Positions 49,081 to 57,437 of a stretch of 64,000 nt of DNA are shown here, in pieces. The stretch's first letter is position 1. Every line of letters begins with the position of its first letter. Made by a program: the position numbers and the translations under genes. A model generated the notes under the pieces. That model made no database searches. It saw only the letters and a program-made list of their open reading frames with translations, and was not told where the DNA came from. This DNA is from Micromonospora inositola (GTDB taxonomy: Bacteria; Actinomycetota; Actinomycetes; Mycobacteriales; Micromonosporaceae): assembly GCF_900090285.1 (NCBI RefSeq), contig NZ_LT607754.1:6536001-6600000 (forward strand), written 5' to 3'.

Positions 49081-50475
49081 TCAGTGCTGGGCGATGAGTT
49101 CGACGATCTTTGCGCTGGCTTCGCCTAGTTGGGCGACGCTCGGGAGGGCCTTGATGATGGCGTCCCAAAATGCGCTCATACGCGAGCGACGCGGCTGGTC
49201 GCGCTCCACCTCCTCCAGCAGCCCCTCCAGGTTTTCGGCGGCCTCGGTGTTTCCACTCTGCTGGACGTGCTCGGTGACAACCTTGAGTGCTTCGGCGGCG
49301 TCGTTGCCGGCAGTGGTGACGACTCTGTTCAGAGCGTTCGAGATCAATGAGCGGTTGATGATCGTCGCGCCCGAGCCGATGTTCTGAAATCTGTCACCCA
49401 AGACGAGTTCTCCTATTCTTGCCTTCTGTACTTCAAGTCGGCTCTGTTGGATGATGAGCGTGTCGATGAAGAGTGAGGTTACCGATGACCCCCATCGGTC
49501 GGCCAGAGTAGACAACTCGGTCCTGTCGAGCCTGCCGGCGGAGACTTTCTCTAGGGCGAAGATGGCGTTCGGGAATCGGGACATCTGCTCGTCGAAGTCG
49601 GTGACGATGGTGCCATCGTGGAGATCCTCGACGTATCGAACGAGCCATTCCTGTCGACGGGCCAAGTTGCCCCGGGATCCCGGGGTGAAATCAACATAGG
49701 CGGCGGCATATGGCGACTGCGCCGAGGCCTGCGTCTGGGATTCGAATACCACCGCAGCGCTCGCCTTAGGAGTATTCTGAAGGGCCTCACCCGTCCGTCG
49801 GAATTCCTCAACCAACAGGTAAAGCATCGGTACGTTTGAGTAATGACTGTAAGTGCCGGTCAAAGCGCGCGGGACGAACGTCAAGCGTCCGATTAGGTCG
49901 CCCACTACCGCGCCCTCCTCGGCCAGTTGGTCGATGAGTCGATCGTAGACGTTGTTTGGCAGGCCGATCGGGATGCCCTCGTGCGCGACAGATGAGGCGG
50001 AGGCCGACATAAACCATAGGTCGCCGGCTTCGGTTCGCTTGTCCCGTAGCCGGAGGCAACCGATCCCACCCGCAAGCATGGCGCGTTTGCCGTCGACAGT
50101 CCGGATGATCGGATCCTCGCCGCCGAGCGACTCGTACTGCCGTTGTTGCTCGTCGGTCAGCCGCAGGCGCATCCGCTCGGAGCTCGTGCGACTCTGCCAA
50201 GCCGCGTGTGTATGGAATAGGCCGGGCGACCGCGGAAACCACTCCATGACCGTGAAGCCTCGTAGATAGACTATGGCCCGGCTGCGCAGACGATCGTCGA
50301 GGACGGATTGCCAGAACTCCTCGTTGGTGAAGTACTGGCGCCCGGCGACCGGCCCACCGACCGGATCCTCTAGGACGAGGCTCGCGGTGGCCAGTTGTGA
50401 CTGGATCGCCTGGTCCACTTCGCCGTGCTTCCCGCTGACCAGCAGGCTGTCGTCGCGGCTGGGACTATTGCGCAA
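49081..50475 (-). CDS. Hypothetical protein encoded next to an amidoligase
   Basis: The product has 464 residues. The first 330 are unassigned, with Ile-Val-Tyr-Leu-Arg-Gly-Phe-Thr and Pro-Met-Leu-Tyr-Leu-Leu-Val-Glu-Glu motifs. The last 110 form a recurring module: Asn-Ile-Gly-Ser-Gly-Ala-Thr-Ile-Ile-Asn-Arg-Ser, then Ala-Ala-Glu-Ala-Leu, Gln-Ser-Gly-Asn-Thr-Glu-Ala-Ala-Glu, Trp-Asp-Ala-Ile-Ile-Lys-Ala-Leu-Pro. I associate this with the C-terminus of assorted bacterial signalling or conflict proteins. A TTG start at 50475 follows AAGGAGGT by 8 nt. It lies 65 nt downstream of the amidoligase gene, likely in one operon. Base composition looks less GC-rich than neighbours. Confidence 0.55.
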   Translation of the reverse strand: MRNSPSRDDSLLVSGKHGEVDQAIQSQLATASLVLEDPVGGPVAGRQYFTNEEFWQSVLDDRLRSRAIVYLRGFTVMEWFPRSPGLFHTHAAWQSRTSSERMRLRLTDEQQRQYESLGGEDPIIRTVDGKRAMLAGGIGCLRLRDKRTEAGDLWFMSASASSVAHEGIPIGLPNNVYDRLIDQLAEEGAVVGDLIGRLTFVPRALTGTYSHYSNVPMLYLLVEEFRRTGEALQNTPKASAAVVFESQTQASAQSPYAAAYVDFTPGSRGNLARRQEWLVRYVEDLHDGTIVTDFDEQMSRFPNAIFALEKVSAGRLDRTELSTLADRWGSSVTSLFIDTLIIQQSRLEVQKARIGELVLGDRFQNIGSGATIINRSLISNALNRVVTTAGNDAAEALKVVTEHVQQSGNTEAAENLEGLLEEVERDQPRRSRMSAFWDAIIKALPSVAQLGEASAKIVELIAQH

Positions 50476-50540
50476 CCTCCGTTACCTCCTTGACCGATGG
50501 GGGCTTGGCCGGTGATGCGTTTGAACAATCATAAGCTGGG

Positions 50541-51782
50541 CTACGGCGCCGTCGCGGACGCCTCAGGGGTTTCGTACGTTATCTGGCCGATGCCGTAGCG
50601 CTCGAACAACTGCAGTACCCTTTTCGAATACCGGTCGTAGTCGTCCACCGGCATCGACGTTTGTGCGATCCACGGTTTTTCGGTCAAGGACCATCTGCGC
50701 TTTCGAATGCGTGTCAGAAAGTCGTCGAGCTGGCCGTTGTTGAAGAATCCGCTGTCCCAGATCTCGTCCAGCAAATCGGCGTATGATCCGCCCTCGAATG
50801 ACATCCCCAAGGCCGCGAATGACAGGCGAGAGGATCCGCGCTCGGAACGTCGGTGATGGTGTTGGGCGATAGCTGACAGGAAATGCTGGCGCGTGTTCTT
50901 AAAGTCAGATCCAGATAGCCCCAGCAACTCGAACAGGTCTGCTGCTGCCTGTCGCGCGGACGTCTCATCGGCAATCACCACAGGCTGGAGCGGATACACA
51001 CCCGCGTATGACCTAGCGTGCGCGACGAATGCGAGTGCAAGAATGGCGAAGGACTTCAACTTGCCTGCGTGGTTGGTGGACCGGAATGCCCGGAACTCAA
51101 CCGTGTTCCGAACAAATAGGCTATTCAGGTTGAGTTCGGTATAGCGGGACGAGTTGAAACGCGTAACCTCCTCGTCTAGGGCGTCGGCGACCTGGTACCA
51201 GATGTGCTTCAACTGTTCCATGGTAGTCGGCTTGCGAGTGGCCAGGGTTTCGGCGAACCGCTCGATTGGCTGGCAGTAGAGCAGTCGGCGGCCGCTATCC
51301 ACATCAAGCATCTGGAGCAGGAGTCGGGAGTGGCTCGAGTAGAGGTTGATCAGCGACGTGATCTGGGCGGCGCTGAGTGTGCCGGCATCCACATGCACAT
51401 GTACGCCGGCTCCCGACGCCGAATGTGCGCCTGCCTGGCGAAGTCGTCGGAAGATCTCCTGGAGCAGCGGTAAGTCGTCGAAATGCAGCGGCGGAGAGAT
51501 GAGTTCGAAGCCGTCCGGAACGGAGCCATCGAGTTCGACCCGCCAGACTCGGCCCAGCCGGTCGTATCCGCCGGCCAGCCGAGTGTGGACAGCCTCGCGA
51601 GCAGCGTCCAGGGACAGGCCGGCCAACTCGACCTCGACCCCGAAACGCTCGCTCAGCACGCGGTAGATGATAGGCGGGCGGGGGCGGAAGGTGCCCCCAT
51701 CGGACGTATGGACCTGGGTAACCGTTCTGGTTCGGGAGCGCGGAGACTCCGCAAAGGAGGGACAGAGCGGCCGTGTTGTCAT
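50541..51782 (-). CDS. Amidoligase-family enzyme
   Basis: This protein of 413 residues has the order of motifs of the amidoligase_2 (glutamine-synthetase-like fold) family: Arg-Phe-Gly-Val-Glu-Val-Glu-Leu near the start, Gly-Phe-Glu-Leu-Ile-Ser-Pro-Pro-Leu, Gly-Val-His-Val-His-Val-Asp, and Leu-Asn-Leu-Asn-Ser-Leu followed by Val-Glu-Phe-Arg-Ala-Phe. The Glu and His residues would bind Mg-ATP. Such enzymes form amide or peptide bonds and are predicted to build unusual peptide tags or modify proteins. The ATG at 51782 lacks a clear ribosome site. The gene heads a two-gene operon with the 49081-50475 product. Confidence 0.7.
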   Translation of the reverse strand: MTTRPLCPSFAESPRSRTRTVTQVHTSDGGTFRPRPPIIYRVLSERFGVEVELAGLSLDAAREAVHTRLAGGYDRLGRVWRVELDGSVPDGFELISPPLHFDDLPLLQEIFRRLRQAGAHSASGAGVHVHVDAGTLSAAQITSLINLYSSHSRLLLQMLDVDSGRRLLYCQPIERFAETLATRKPTTMEQLKHIWYQVADALDEEVTRFNSSRYTELNLNSLFVRNTVEFRAFRSTNHAGKLKSFAILALAFVAHARSYAGVYPLQPVVIADETSARQAAADLFELLGLSGSDFKNTRQHFLSAIAQHHHRRSERGSSRLSFAALGMSFEGGSYADLLDEIWDSGFFNNGQLDDFLTRIRKRRWSLTEKPWIAQTSMPVDDYDRYSKRVLQLFERYGIGQITYETPEASATAP

Positions 51783-52097
51783 TTGTAAGGAGTGCGGCCT
51801 CGGAACGTGCAAAGCTGCGTCTCGGGTGCCTGGTTGGCACGCGCACCTGTCGCGGACAGCACGCGATGTCCGCCCTGCGGGCGGGCTCGCTGCGCTCGCC
51901 CCGCCCTGTCGGTGCCACTAACTGGTGCTGGCGCCCAGCGTACTGATCTGCCGCGATGTGTGCGCGGCGGTCGATGTCGGCTTCGTACGCTTAGTAGCGA
52001 CACCCGATTGAGGGCACGGCCAGCAAGCAGGCGACGGACGTCACGGACACATCCGCGCCCGTATGCGCAGCTCCGCGCCAATACGAAGGCAAACCAG
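51783..52097. other. Right edge of the inserted block, gene-free
   Basis: 315 nt without a credible gene between the amidoligase start and the resumed DUF4262 frame. It contains a dispersed-repeat-like segment from 51943 (CTGATCTGCCGCGATGTGTG) similar to the one at 27391, near the opposite edge. Confidence 0.35.
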
Positions 52098-52433
52098 GTC
52101 GGTAAAGCTCACGACTACCCCAAGCTACTGATCGCAGGACTGGACCCCGCCAAATCGAAGGCGCTGCTCAACGACCTCGCCGGCAGGGTGTACGACAGGG
52201 CCGAACGGTTGCACCACGGCCAGCGCATCAGCGACCTCATCGCCGGCTACGACGCCGTCATCGTGGGCGGCGACGCCACGCCGGAGTTGCATCCCGGCAC
52301 CGCCCATGGCCAGTATTGGCGCGACCGTGTGCGCCTGCAGCAGATCGTCTGGCCAGATCCGCAGGGCCGCTTCCCCTGGGACAGCGGCTACGCCTACCCC
52401 CAAGGGCTGCAGCCGATCATCGGACGGCTGTAG
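52098..52433 (+). pseudogene. DUF4262 gene, 3' part
   Basis: From Val-Gly at 52098 the frame gives Ala-His-Asp-Tyr-Pro-Lys-Leu-Leu-Ile-Ala-Gly-Leu-Asp, Ala-Leu-Leu-Asn-Asp-Leu-Ala-Gly-Arg-Val, Arg-Ile-Ser-Asp-Leu-Ile-Ala-Gly-Tyr and Gln-Ile-Val-Trp-Pro-Asp-Pro-Gln-Gly-Arg-Phe-Pro-Trp-Asp-Ser-Gly-Tyr, the characteristic C-terminal part of DUF4262 proteins. It supplies what the 5' part at 26521-26634 lacks, on the same strand. The frame is undamaged, implying that the split is recent. About two codons (Tyr-Thr) are missing at the junction. Confidence 0.75.
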
Positions 52434-52452
52434 TCCCACCCTGTCACCGCGG

Positions 52453-52499
52453 GCTGGAGGCTGGGCCGGCGCTCTACGTGCGTTGGCCCAGCCTCCAGC
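52453..52499. terminator. Bidirectional terminator
   Basis: A perfect 15-bp inverted repeat (52453-52467 with 52485-52499) has a 17-nt loop between the plus-strand DUF4262 end and the minus-strand LysM-BTAD gene end. Placement between converging genes supports termination of both transcripts. Confidence 0.7.
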
Positions 52500-52610
52500 G
52501 GGCCCTGCCGCCGACGGCTCGCGTGCCCACGCTCCCGGTGGGGTTCCCGGGCGAGGAAGGAGGCGGCCTTTTGTCGTGCACCGTCCGGCAGATGCGGCCG
52601 AGCAAGGGCC

Positions 52611-55600
52611 TCAGACGGGCCTCCCGTCCTCATCGGGTGGACGGCGTACGTGGGAGTCGTGGCCGGTGCGGCGCAGGTCTGCCATGAGGCGGTCGGCCAG
52701 TGTGAGGGTGTCGTCGCTGGGCTCGGCATCGATCTCGGCGAGCTGGCGGGTCAGGGTCCGGCGCAGCGCCCGCACGGCGTCGAGGTCGCCGAGCTGTGCG
52801 CGGGCGCGCATCGCTGTCTGGTAGAGCGCTTCGACGTAGGGGTGTTGTGGGATCGCCGCGTCCAGTACGGCAAGCTGCTCGGCTGGGTGGCCGGTGAGTT
52901 CCTCGGCGAGGGCGGCGGTGGCGTCGAGGGCCTCTTGGCGTATCGCCTCCCGGTAGGGCTCGAGCCATTCGTACTCGCAGCCCTGCGCCAGTGGCTGGCG
53001 GTAGGTGTCGACGGCGCGGCGCAGCGCCGCGACCCGCTCAGGTTTGCTGGTGGCGGCGTCGGCGGCGCGGATTGCGGCGCGCATCCTCCACAGGTCGATG
53101 TCGATGCGTTGGGCGTTGAGCTGGTAGCGGTGGTGCGGGTGGGTGAGGTAGCTGCCGGGGCCGGCGTTGTGGCGCAGGACGCTGCGCAGGTCTGAGACGT
53201 AGGTGTGCAGCCGGTGCATGGCCTTGCTCGCTGGGGCGTCGGGGAGCAGGTCGTCCAGGATGGCCTCTGCGGAGGCGCTGCCGTCCCGGACCGCCAGGTA
53301 CACGAGTAGTTCGAGGGACTTCGCGCGCAGGCTGCGTTGCGGGTCGGCGCCGACGATGCCCGGCGCGCCGAGCACGGCGACCTCGACCGGGCCGGGCATG
53401 CCTGCGGTCGTCTCCGTGCGAGGTGGCGTCGGGGCGGCGGTGGCCGAAGCGTGGCCTTCGCCGGGGTCGTCGGTGTCCGCTGCAGCAGCAGGGCCGCCGC
53501 GGGCCGTGGAATCAGTGGCCGATGCCGTGCCGCCTGAAGAACCCGCGGTGCCGCTGTCGACCGGGCGGGCGGGAGCTTCGGTGGCTGCTTCCGTCGGTGG
53601 CTGCGCATCATCAGGTTGGGTCGCCGGGCGGGCTGGCGGCAGCGGCTCGGGGTCCTGCTCAGGAGGGGGTGCGGCTTCGGCGGGGGCGGGCGCGGGAAGC
53701 TGGCCGGTGTGGGATTCCGCCAGGGTCGCGAGGAGGGCGGCGGTTTCGTCGGGGTTGATGACGGCGAGCCGGCCCACGTCTGCCGGGTGGGAGCCGTGGC
53801 GGGTGGTGACGCCGTCGGCGGGGGTGGTGGTGCCGTCATCGGCGACGTCGACGGTGTTCCCGTCGGGCCATGTTCCGAGCAGCACGCCGTGAATGTCCAG
53901 GCGTTGGCCTTGCGTGAGCAGGGCGGCGATGCGGGCGCGTTCGTGGCGACCGGTGGCGTCGGCCAGCAGGATGATCGGTGGCAGGGGTTCTTCGTAGGGG
54001 TCGGCGGCGCGCAGGTCGGTGACGGTGTCGACCTCGTGTTGGTAGACCAGCCGGGTGCGGTGCAGTGTCTGCGCTTCCAGGATCTCCAGGGCGTCGTTGA
54101 GACCGGCGGTGATGGTCAGCCGGGGCGTGCGGGGCAGGGTGACTGCGGCGGCGCCGAGCAGCGTCGCCGCGGTCGCTGAGGGCATCACCACCTGGGCGCG
54201 GGCTTCGGGGTGGTCCGGTCCGCCTGCGGCCAGGGTGGCGGTGAGGAATCCGCGGGCGGCGGCCTCCGCGCCGGGGCCGGTCAGGCCGAGCCCGGCGGGC
54301 GGCCATACCGTCGACAGCGGGTGGGCGAGGGCCGGCGACACCGGTGTGGGCTCGCCGCTGCCTTGTTCGCCGGCGTCCTGGGCGACTGCGGGGGTGGTGT
54401 CGGAGTCGCCGGTGCCGCCGTGGGTGGCCTGGGCGTCGGTGTCGTCGGGGTCGCGCTGGGTTCCGGCGGTGGGGTGGTCGTCGCTGCCGTCGAACTCGTC
54501 GGTGTGCCTGTCGGCGGTGTCGTACTCGTGGTGGTCGGGCGTGTCCGGCTGCCCGGCAGTGGTGCGGCGCAGGGCGCGGCGCAGGGCGCGGCGGATCTGG
54601 CTGACAACGGGGGGCATGGGCGCGAGGTTCGGGTCGCCCAGGCGCGGCAGAGCCGAGGGCTTGCGGGGGGTGTAGCGGCGTTGGCGGTGTGCCCACACCA
54701 GCGCGACGGCGGCGGCGATTGCCAGGGCGAGGCCGAGGTCGACCCAGCTTCCGGTGGGAAGTGACACGCCGCGGTTGTCCCGCTCGCCGTTGGGGCGGCT
54801 GGTGTGGGTTGGGCTGGCGCCGGCCGCGTCGCTCGTGCCGGTGGTGGCAGTGGTGGGTGCGGGCGCAGTGGTGCCGCTGCTGGTGGGCGTTGGGGTGGTG
54901 GCCGTAGCGCTCGGGGTGGGGGTGGATGCCGGCGCTCTGGTGGCGGTCGGTCCGGCCGTGGGGGTGACGTCGGTGGCCGTCGGGGGTGTCGGTGCCTCAA
55001 TGTCCGGACGCTCTGCGGGTGGCTCGGGCGGCGCGGGTCGGGGGTGGTGGCCGGCGGGTGCGGTGGCGTCTGCGGGCAGGTCGAGGGTCCAGCCGGGGTA
55101 GATGATGTTCGGGTTGCGCAGGGTTCCGCCGACGTCGGTGAAGTGGGTGCCGCGGTTGAGGGCGAAGACTTCCGGCCAGCGGTGAGGGTCGCCGAGCCAC
55201 TGCTCGGCTATCTCGGACAGGGTGTCGCCGCGCTTGACGGTGTAGGTGTATTCGCGGCCAGCGGCGACGAGGATCAGGTCCCCTGTGGTTTCGGTCTTGC
55301 GGGCAGGTGCCGCAGCGGCCGACGGTGTGTCCGTGCCGGCCGCGGTGGCGGCCCGTCCGCTCCCAGGGTGCGACGTGTCGGAAGCTGCCGTGATCATGAC
55401 CGTGGCGCCGGGGCTGGCCTGTGCGGGCGCGGACAGGGGCGGTGTGGCGGCCTGGGCGGCGGTGGCGAGGACGCCTCCGGTGATCGTGGCGACGAGGAGC
55501 GCGGCGAGGCCACGCGCAGGCGCGAGGGCGCGCGGTTGGGGTAGCCGCACGCCGGTGAGGGCGGCGGCGAACTCGGCGATGACCGACCAGGCGAACGACG

Positions 55601-55817
55601 TCCAGGCCAGCCAGAGCAGTCCGACGAGGAGGGCGCCGAGGGTCTGGTCGGTCAGGGGGGTGGTCAGGGTCGCCGCGATGTCGTGCCAGGACGGCAGGCT
55701 GTACGGCAGCGGCGGGTGGAGGTAGCGCAGCAGGGCCCAGGGAACCCCGGCGAGCAGCAGCGCCAGCATCGCGACGCCGGCGACGCGGCGGGCGGTGGAG
55801 GTGAGCAGGGCGAGCAC
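52611..55817 (-). CDS. Membrane LysM protein with BTAD/SARP-type regulatory domain
   Basis: The product has 1068 residues. Three hydrophobic segments lie before residue 115, and Ala-rich sequence leads to a LysM domain (about 190-245: Tyr-Thr-Val-Lys-Arg-Gly-Asp-Thr-Leu-Ser-Glu-Ile-Ala). A Pro/Thr-rich spacer and a further membrane helix (about 357-378) follow, then a long cytosolic part. The C-terminal 230 residues resemble the bacterial transcriptional activator domain, with Leu-Glu-Leu-Leu-Val-Tyr-Leu-Ala, Leu-His-Thr-Tyr-Val-Ser-Asp-Leu-Arg and Tyr-Gln-Leu-Asn. The LysM part would contact peptidoglycan on the outside and the BTAD part act inside, suggesting a wall-sensing regulator. It is the last gene of the Tad operon. 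The GTG at 55817 has GGGAG upstream; longer frame extends into the next gene. Confidence 0.75.
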   Translation of the reverse strand: MLALLTSTARRVAGVAMLALLLAGVPWALLRYLHPPLPYSLPSWHDIAATLTTPLTDQTLGALLVGLLWLAWTSFAWSVIAEFAAALTGVRLPQPRALAPARGLAALLVATITGGVLATAAQAATPPLSAPAQASPGATVMITAASDTSHPGSGRAATAAGTDTPSAAAAPARKTETTGDLILVAAGREYTYTVKRGDTLSEIAEQWLGDPHRWPEVFALNRGTHFTDVGGTLRNPNIIYPGWTLDLPADATAPAGHHPRPAPPEPPAERPDIEAPTPPTATDVTPTAGPTATRAPASTPTPSATATTPTPTSSGTTAPAPTTATTGTSDAAGASPTHTSRPNGERDNRGVSLPTGSWVDLGLALAIAAAVALVWAHRQRRYTPRKPSALPRLGDPNLAPMPPVVSQIRRALRRALRRTTAGQPDTPDHHEYDTADRHTDEFDGSDDHPTAGTQRDPDDTDAQATHGGTGDSDTTPAVAQDAGEQGSGEPTPVSPALAHPLSTVWPPAGLGLTGPGAEAAARGFLTATLAAGGPDHPEARAQVVMPSATAATLLGAAAVTLPRTPRLTITAGLNDALEILEAQTLHRTRLVYQHEVDTVTDLRAADPYEEPLPPIILLADATGRHERARIAALLTQGQRLDIHGVLLGTWPDGNTVDVADDGTTTPADGVTTRHGSHPADVGRLAVINPDETAALLATLAESHTGQLPAPAPAEAAPPPEQDPEPLPPARPATQPDDAQPPTEAATEAPARPVDSGTAGSSGGTASATDSTARGGPAAAADTDDPGEGHASATAAPTPPRTETTAGMPGPVEVAVLGAPGIVGADPQRSLRAKSLELLVYLAVRDGSASAEAILDDLLPDAPASKAMHRLHTYVSDLRSVLRHNAGPGSYLTHPHHRYQLNAQRIDIDLWRMRAAIRAADAATSKPERVAALRRAVDTYRQPLAQGCEYEWLEPYREAIRQEALDATAALAEELTGHPAEQLAVLDAAIPQHPYVEALYQTAMRARAQLGDLDAVRALRRTLTRQLAEIDAEPSDDTLTLADRLMADLRRTGHDSHVRRPPDEDGRPV

Positions 55818-55848
55818 GGTGGCAGCTCCCGGGAGGAGTCGGGGGTGG

Positions 55849-56295
55849 TCAGGTGGGGGCGGTGACGCCGGTGAGTGGTGTGGCGGTCGCGGTGGCGGAG
55901 ACCGGCAGGCTGGTGATGCCGACGAGGGTGAGCAGTTGGGTGGGCCGGCGGGTCGTGATGGTGACGGTGACCGTGGTGGTTGAGGCGGTGGCGGTGCCCG
56001 GGACGCCGGCCTGGGCGAGGAAGGCGCGGGCGGCGGTGGCGGCCTGGGCGGGGTCGAGCTGCACGGTGCCGGTGCGGCGGTAGGTGTCCAGGTCGATCTC
56101 GCGGGCGCCGGCGCGGGCGGCGGCCTGTGCGAGGTCGAGGACGCGGACCTTGTCGGACATGCCGAGGCCGAGGTCCAGGACGAGGCCGGCGAGGATGAGC
56201 ACGATGAGCACGCCGACGACTGTCCAGGGGGTGACCTGGCCGCGGTCGTCGTCACGCAGCCGCCGCAGCAGGCGGCGAGGCTGGTGGTGGGTCAT
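55849..56295 (-). CDS. TadG/TadE-like pilus protein
   Basis: The 148-residue protein has a basic N-terminus, the Arg-Gly-Gln-Val-Thr-Pro-Trp junction and one membrane helix (about 22-42), followed by an exported Thr/Ala-rich domain. This is the architecture of TadE/TadG minor pilins, which help assemble Flp pili at the membrane. It overlaps the upstream TadE-like gene by ATGA and precedes the LysM-BTAD gene by 31 nt. Confidence 0.7.
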   Translation of the reverse strand: MTHHQPRRLLRRLRDDDRGQVTPWTVVGVLIVLILAGLVLDLGLGMSDKVRVLDLAQAAARAGAREIDLDTYRRTGTVQLDPAQAATAARAFLAQAGVPGTATASTTTVTVTITTRRPTQLLTLVGITSLPVSATATATPLTGVTAPT

Positions 56296-56759
56296 GGCTG
56301 TTGTTCCCCGATGTAGGTGTCGACGGGCTGGCGGGCGGTGCCGGTGACGCGGACCGTGCCGGGCAGGCCGAGCCCGTAGAGGTCCTGCAGCGCGACGGTG
56401 CAGGTGACCGTGACGGCGACCTGCCCGCCAGGGGCGAGGCCACCGGCGTCGACGGTGACGGTGCGCGGTGAGCAGGTGATGTCGCGGCCCTGCAGGGTCG
56501 CGGCGGCGGCGTCCTGCCCGCCGGCGACCGCGGCGGCCGGGCTGCGGGCCAGGGATGCTTGCCGGGCGGCGGCCGCGGCCGCGGCGTTGACGTCGCTGTC
56601 GGCGGAGACCAGGCGCAGGCAGGCGACGATCGCGACGGTGGCGAGGACCATCAGCGGCACGTAGCTGAGCACGATCTCGGTACTGACGGAGCCTGTGTCG
56701 TCGCGCCACCTCGCCCGGCGGCGTGCCGATCCAGGCCCGGCTTGCCGGTGGATGGTCAT
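56292..56759 (-). CDS. TadE-like pilus protein
   Basis: The protein has 155 residues, an Arg-rich start, Asp-Thr-Gly-Ser-Val-Ser-Thr-Glu followed by a membrane helix (about 29-50), then an Ala-rich helix and two Cys (about residues 96 and 120) that may form a disulphide. The Gly-Ser-x-Ser/Thr-Thr-Glu junction is the TadE signature, with the conserved Glu used in pilin-like assembly. ATGA overlap with both neighbours indicates strict co-translation. Confidence 0.75.
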   Translation of the reverse strand: MTIHRQAGPGSARRRARWRDDTGSVSTEIVLSYVPLMVLATVAIVACLRLVSADSDVNAAAAAAARQASLARSPAAAVAGGQDAAAATLQGRDITCSPRTVTVDAGGLAPGGQVAVTVTCTVALQDLYGLGLPGTVRVTGTARQPVDTYIGEQQP

Positions 56760-57205
56760 GCTCGGCCCTCCTTCGCCGTCTCGGTCTGCTCCTGTCGTGG
56801 CATGGCTTGGGGTCGGAATCGTTCGGTCGGGGCGGCGGCGGTGGTGGCGACCCGCAGGCGCAGGAAGGGCACGACGCGGGGAGCGGTGCCGCTGATCCGC
56901 ACCGTGGTGCGCTCCTGGGTGCGGGTCACGCTGACCTGCCGGTCGTTGACGAGGCTGCCGGCGAGTTGGGTGAGCACCGTGTTCGCGTCGGCCTGTCCGG
57001 CTGTCGTGGTGCCCTGGTAGACGCGGGTGGTCTGCACGGCGTGGTTGGCGGCGTGCTGCACCGCGAGGTGGGCCAGTCCCCAGGTGGCGAACTGCACGCC
57101 GAGCAGGACGAGCAGCATCAGCAGGGGGGCGTAGAGGACGACCTCGGTCGTGACCGAGCCCCGGTCGCCACCGAGTCGTCGTCGCGTGCGGCGCACCGTA
57201 GTCAC
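56756..57205 (-). CDS. TadE-like pilus protein
   Basis: This 149-residue protein has the TadE junction Asp-Arg-Gly-Ser-Val-Thr-Thr-Glu and then a membrane helix (about 24-44), an Ala/His-rich helix and a beta-rich C-terminal region. It is a paralogue of the following gene. The ATG start at 57205 lies 7 nt after the previous stop. It would be a minor pilin of the Flp-type fibre. Confidence 0.75.
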   Translation of the reverse strand: MTTVRRTRRRLGGDRGSVTTEVVLYAPLLMLLVLLGVQFATWGLAHLAVQHAANHAVQTTRVYQGTTTAGQADANTVLTQLAGSLVNDRQVSVTRTQERTTVRISGTAPRVVPFLRLRVATTAAAPTERFRPQAMPRQEQTETAKEGRA

Positions 57206-57212
57206 CGGGTGC

Positions 57213-57413
57213 CTAGAGGTTGATGCCGGTCATCTTCGCGATGATCTTGGCGTTGAAGATGGCGTAGACGGCGGCGACGAGGATGACGAGGAACGCGATC
57301 CACAGGACCTTCTCGGTGGTCTCGCTGCCCCGGTCGCCGGAGTCTCGCAGGCGGCGCGTCCGGTCGGTCAGGGTGAGTCCGAGCAGGGTCAGTGCGGCGT
57401 GCAGTCGGGACAC
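57213..57413 (-). CDS. Small pilin-like membrane protein
   Basis: The 66-residue product has a basic leader, then Asp-Arg-Gly-Ser-Glu-Thr-Thr-Glu followed by a single 20-residue hydrophobic helix near the C-terminus. The size, leader and Glu position suit the major Flp-type pilin of actinobacterial Tad operons. The GTG start has AAGGAG 8 nt ahead, a stronger ribosome site than its neighbours, as expected for an abundant subunit. Processing would need a prepilin peptidase, which is not in the window. Confidence 0.6.
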   Translation of the reverse strand: MSRLHAALTLLGLTLTDRTRRLRDSGDRGSETTEKVLWIAFLVILVAAVYAIFNAKIIAKMTGINL

Positions 57414-57437
57414 GATGTCTACTCCTTGCGAGAGGGG

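Larger units (their letters stand above)
26635..52097. mobile_element. 25.5-kb block inserted in the DUF4262 gene
   Basis: The two edges are defined by the broken DUF4262 reading frame, with loss of only about two codons. Inside are four insertion sequences or remnants, a recombinase gene, short dispersed repeats not noticed outside the block, and ordinary chromosomal-looking operons. No terminal inverted repeat or target duplication of the whole block was found. The mechanism could be insertion by an element whose ends have decayed, or a rearrangement. The recombinase at 28378 is internal and lacks the usual tyrosine. Confidence 0.6.

Noticed and set aside
26635..52097. The whole block as a classical integrative element driven by the recombinase at 28378.
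   Set aside because: The gene is internal, not at an edge, lacks the catalytic Tyr, and no direct repeats were found at the two junctions.
55818..56255. N-terminal extension of the LysM-BTAD frame to 56255.
   Set aside because: It overlaps the TadG-like gene in another frame and consists of Pro/Ser/Arg low complexity. The GTG at 55817 has a ribosome site.
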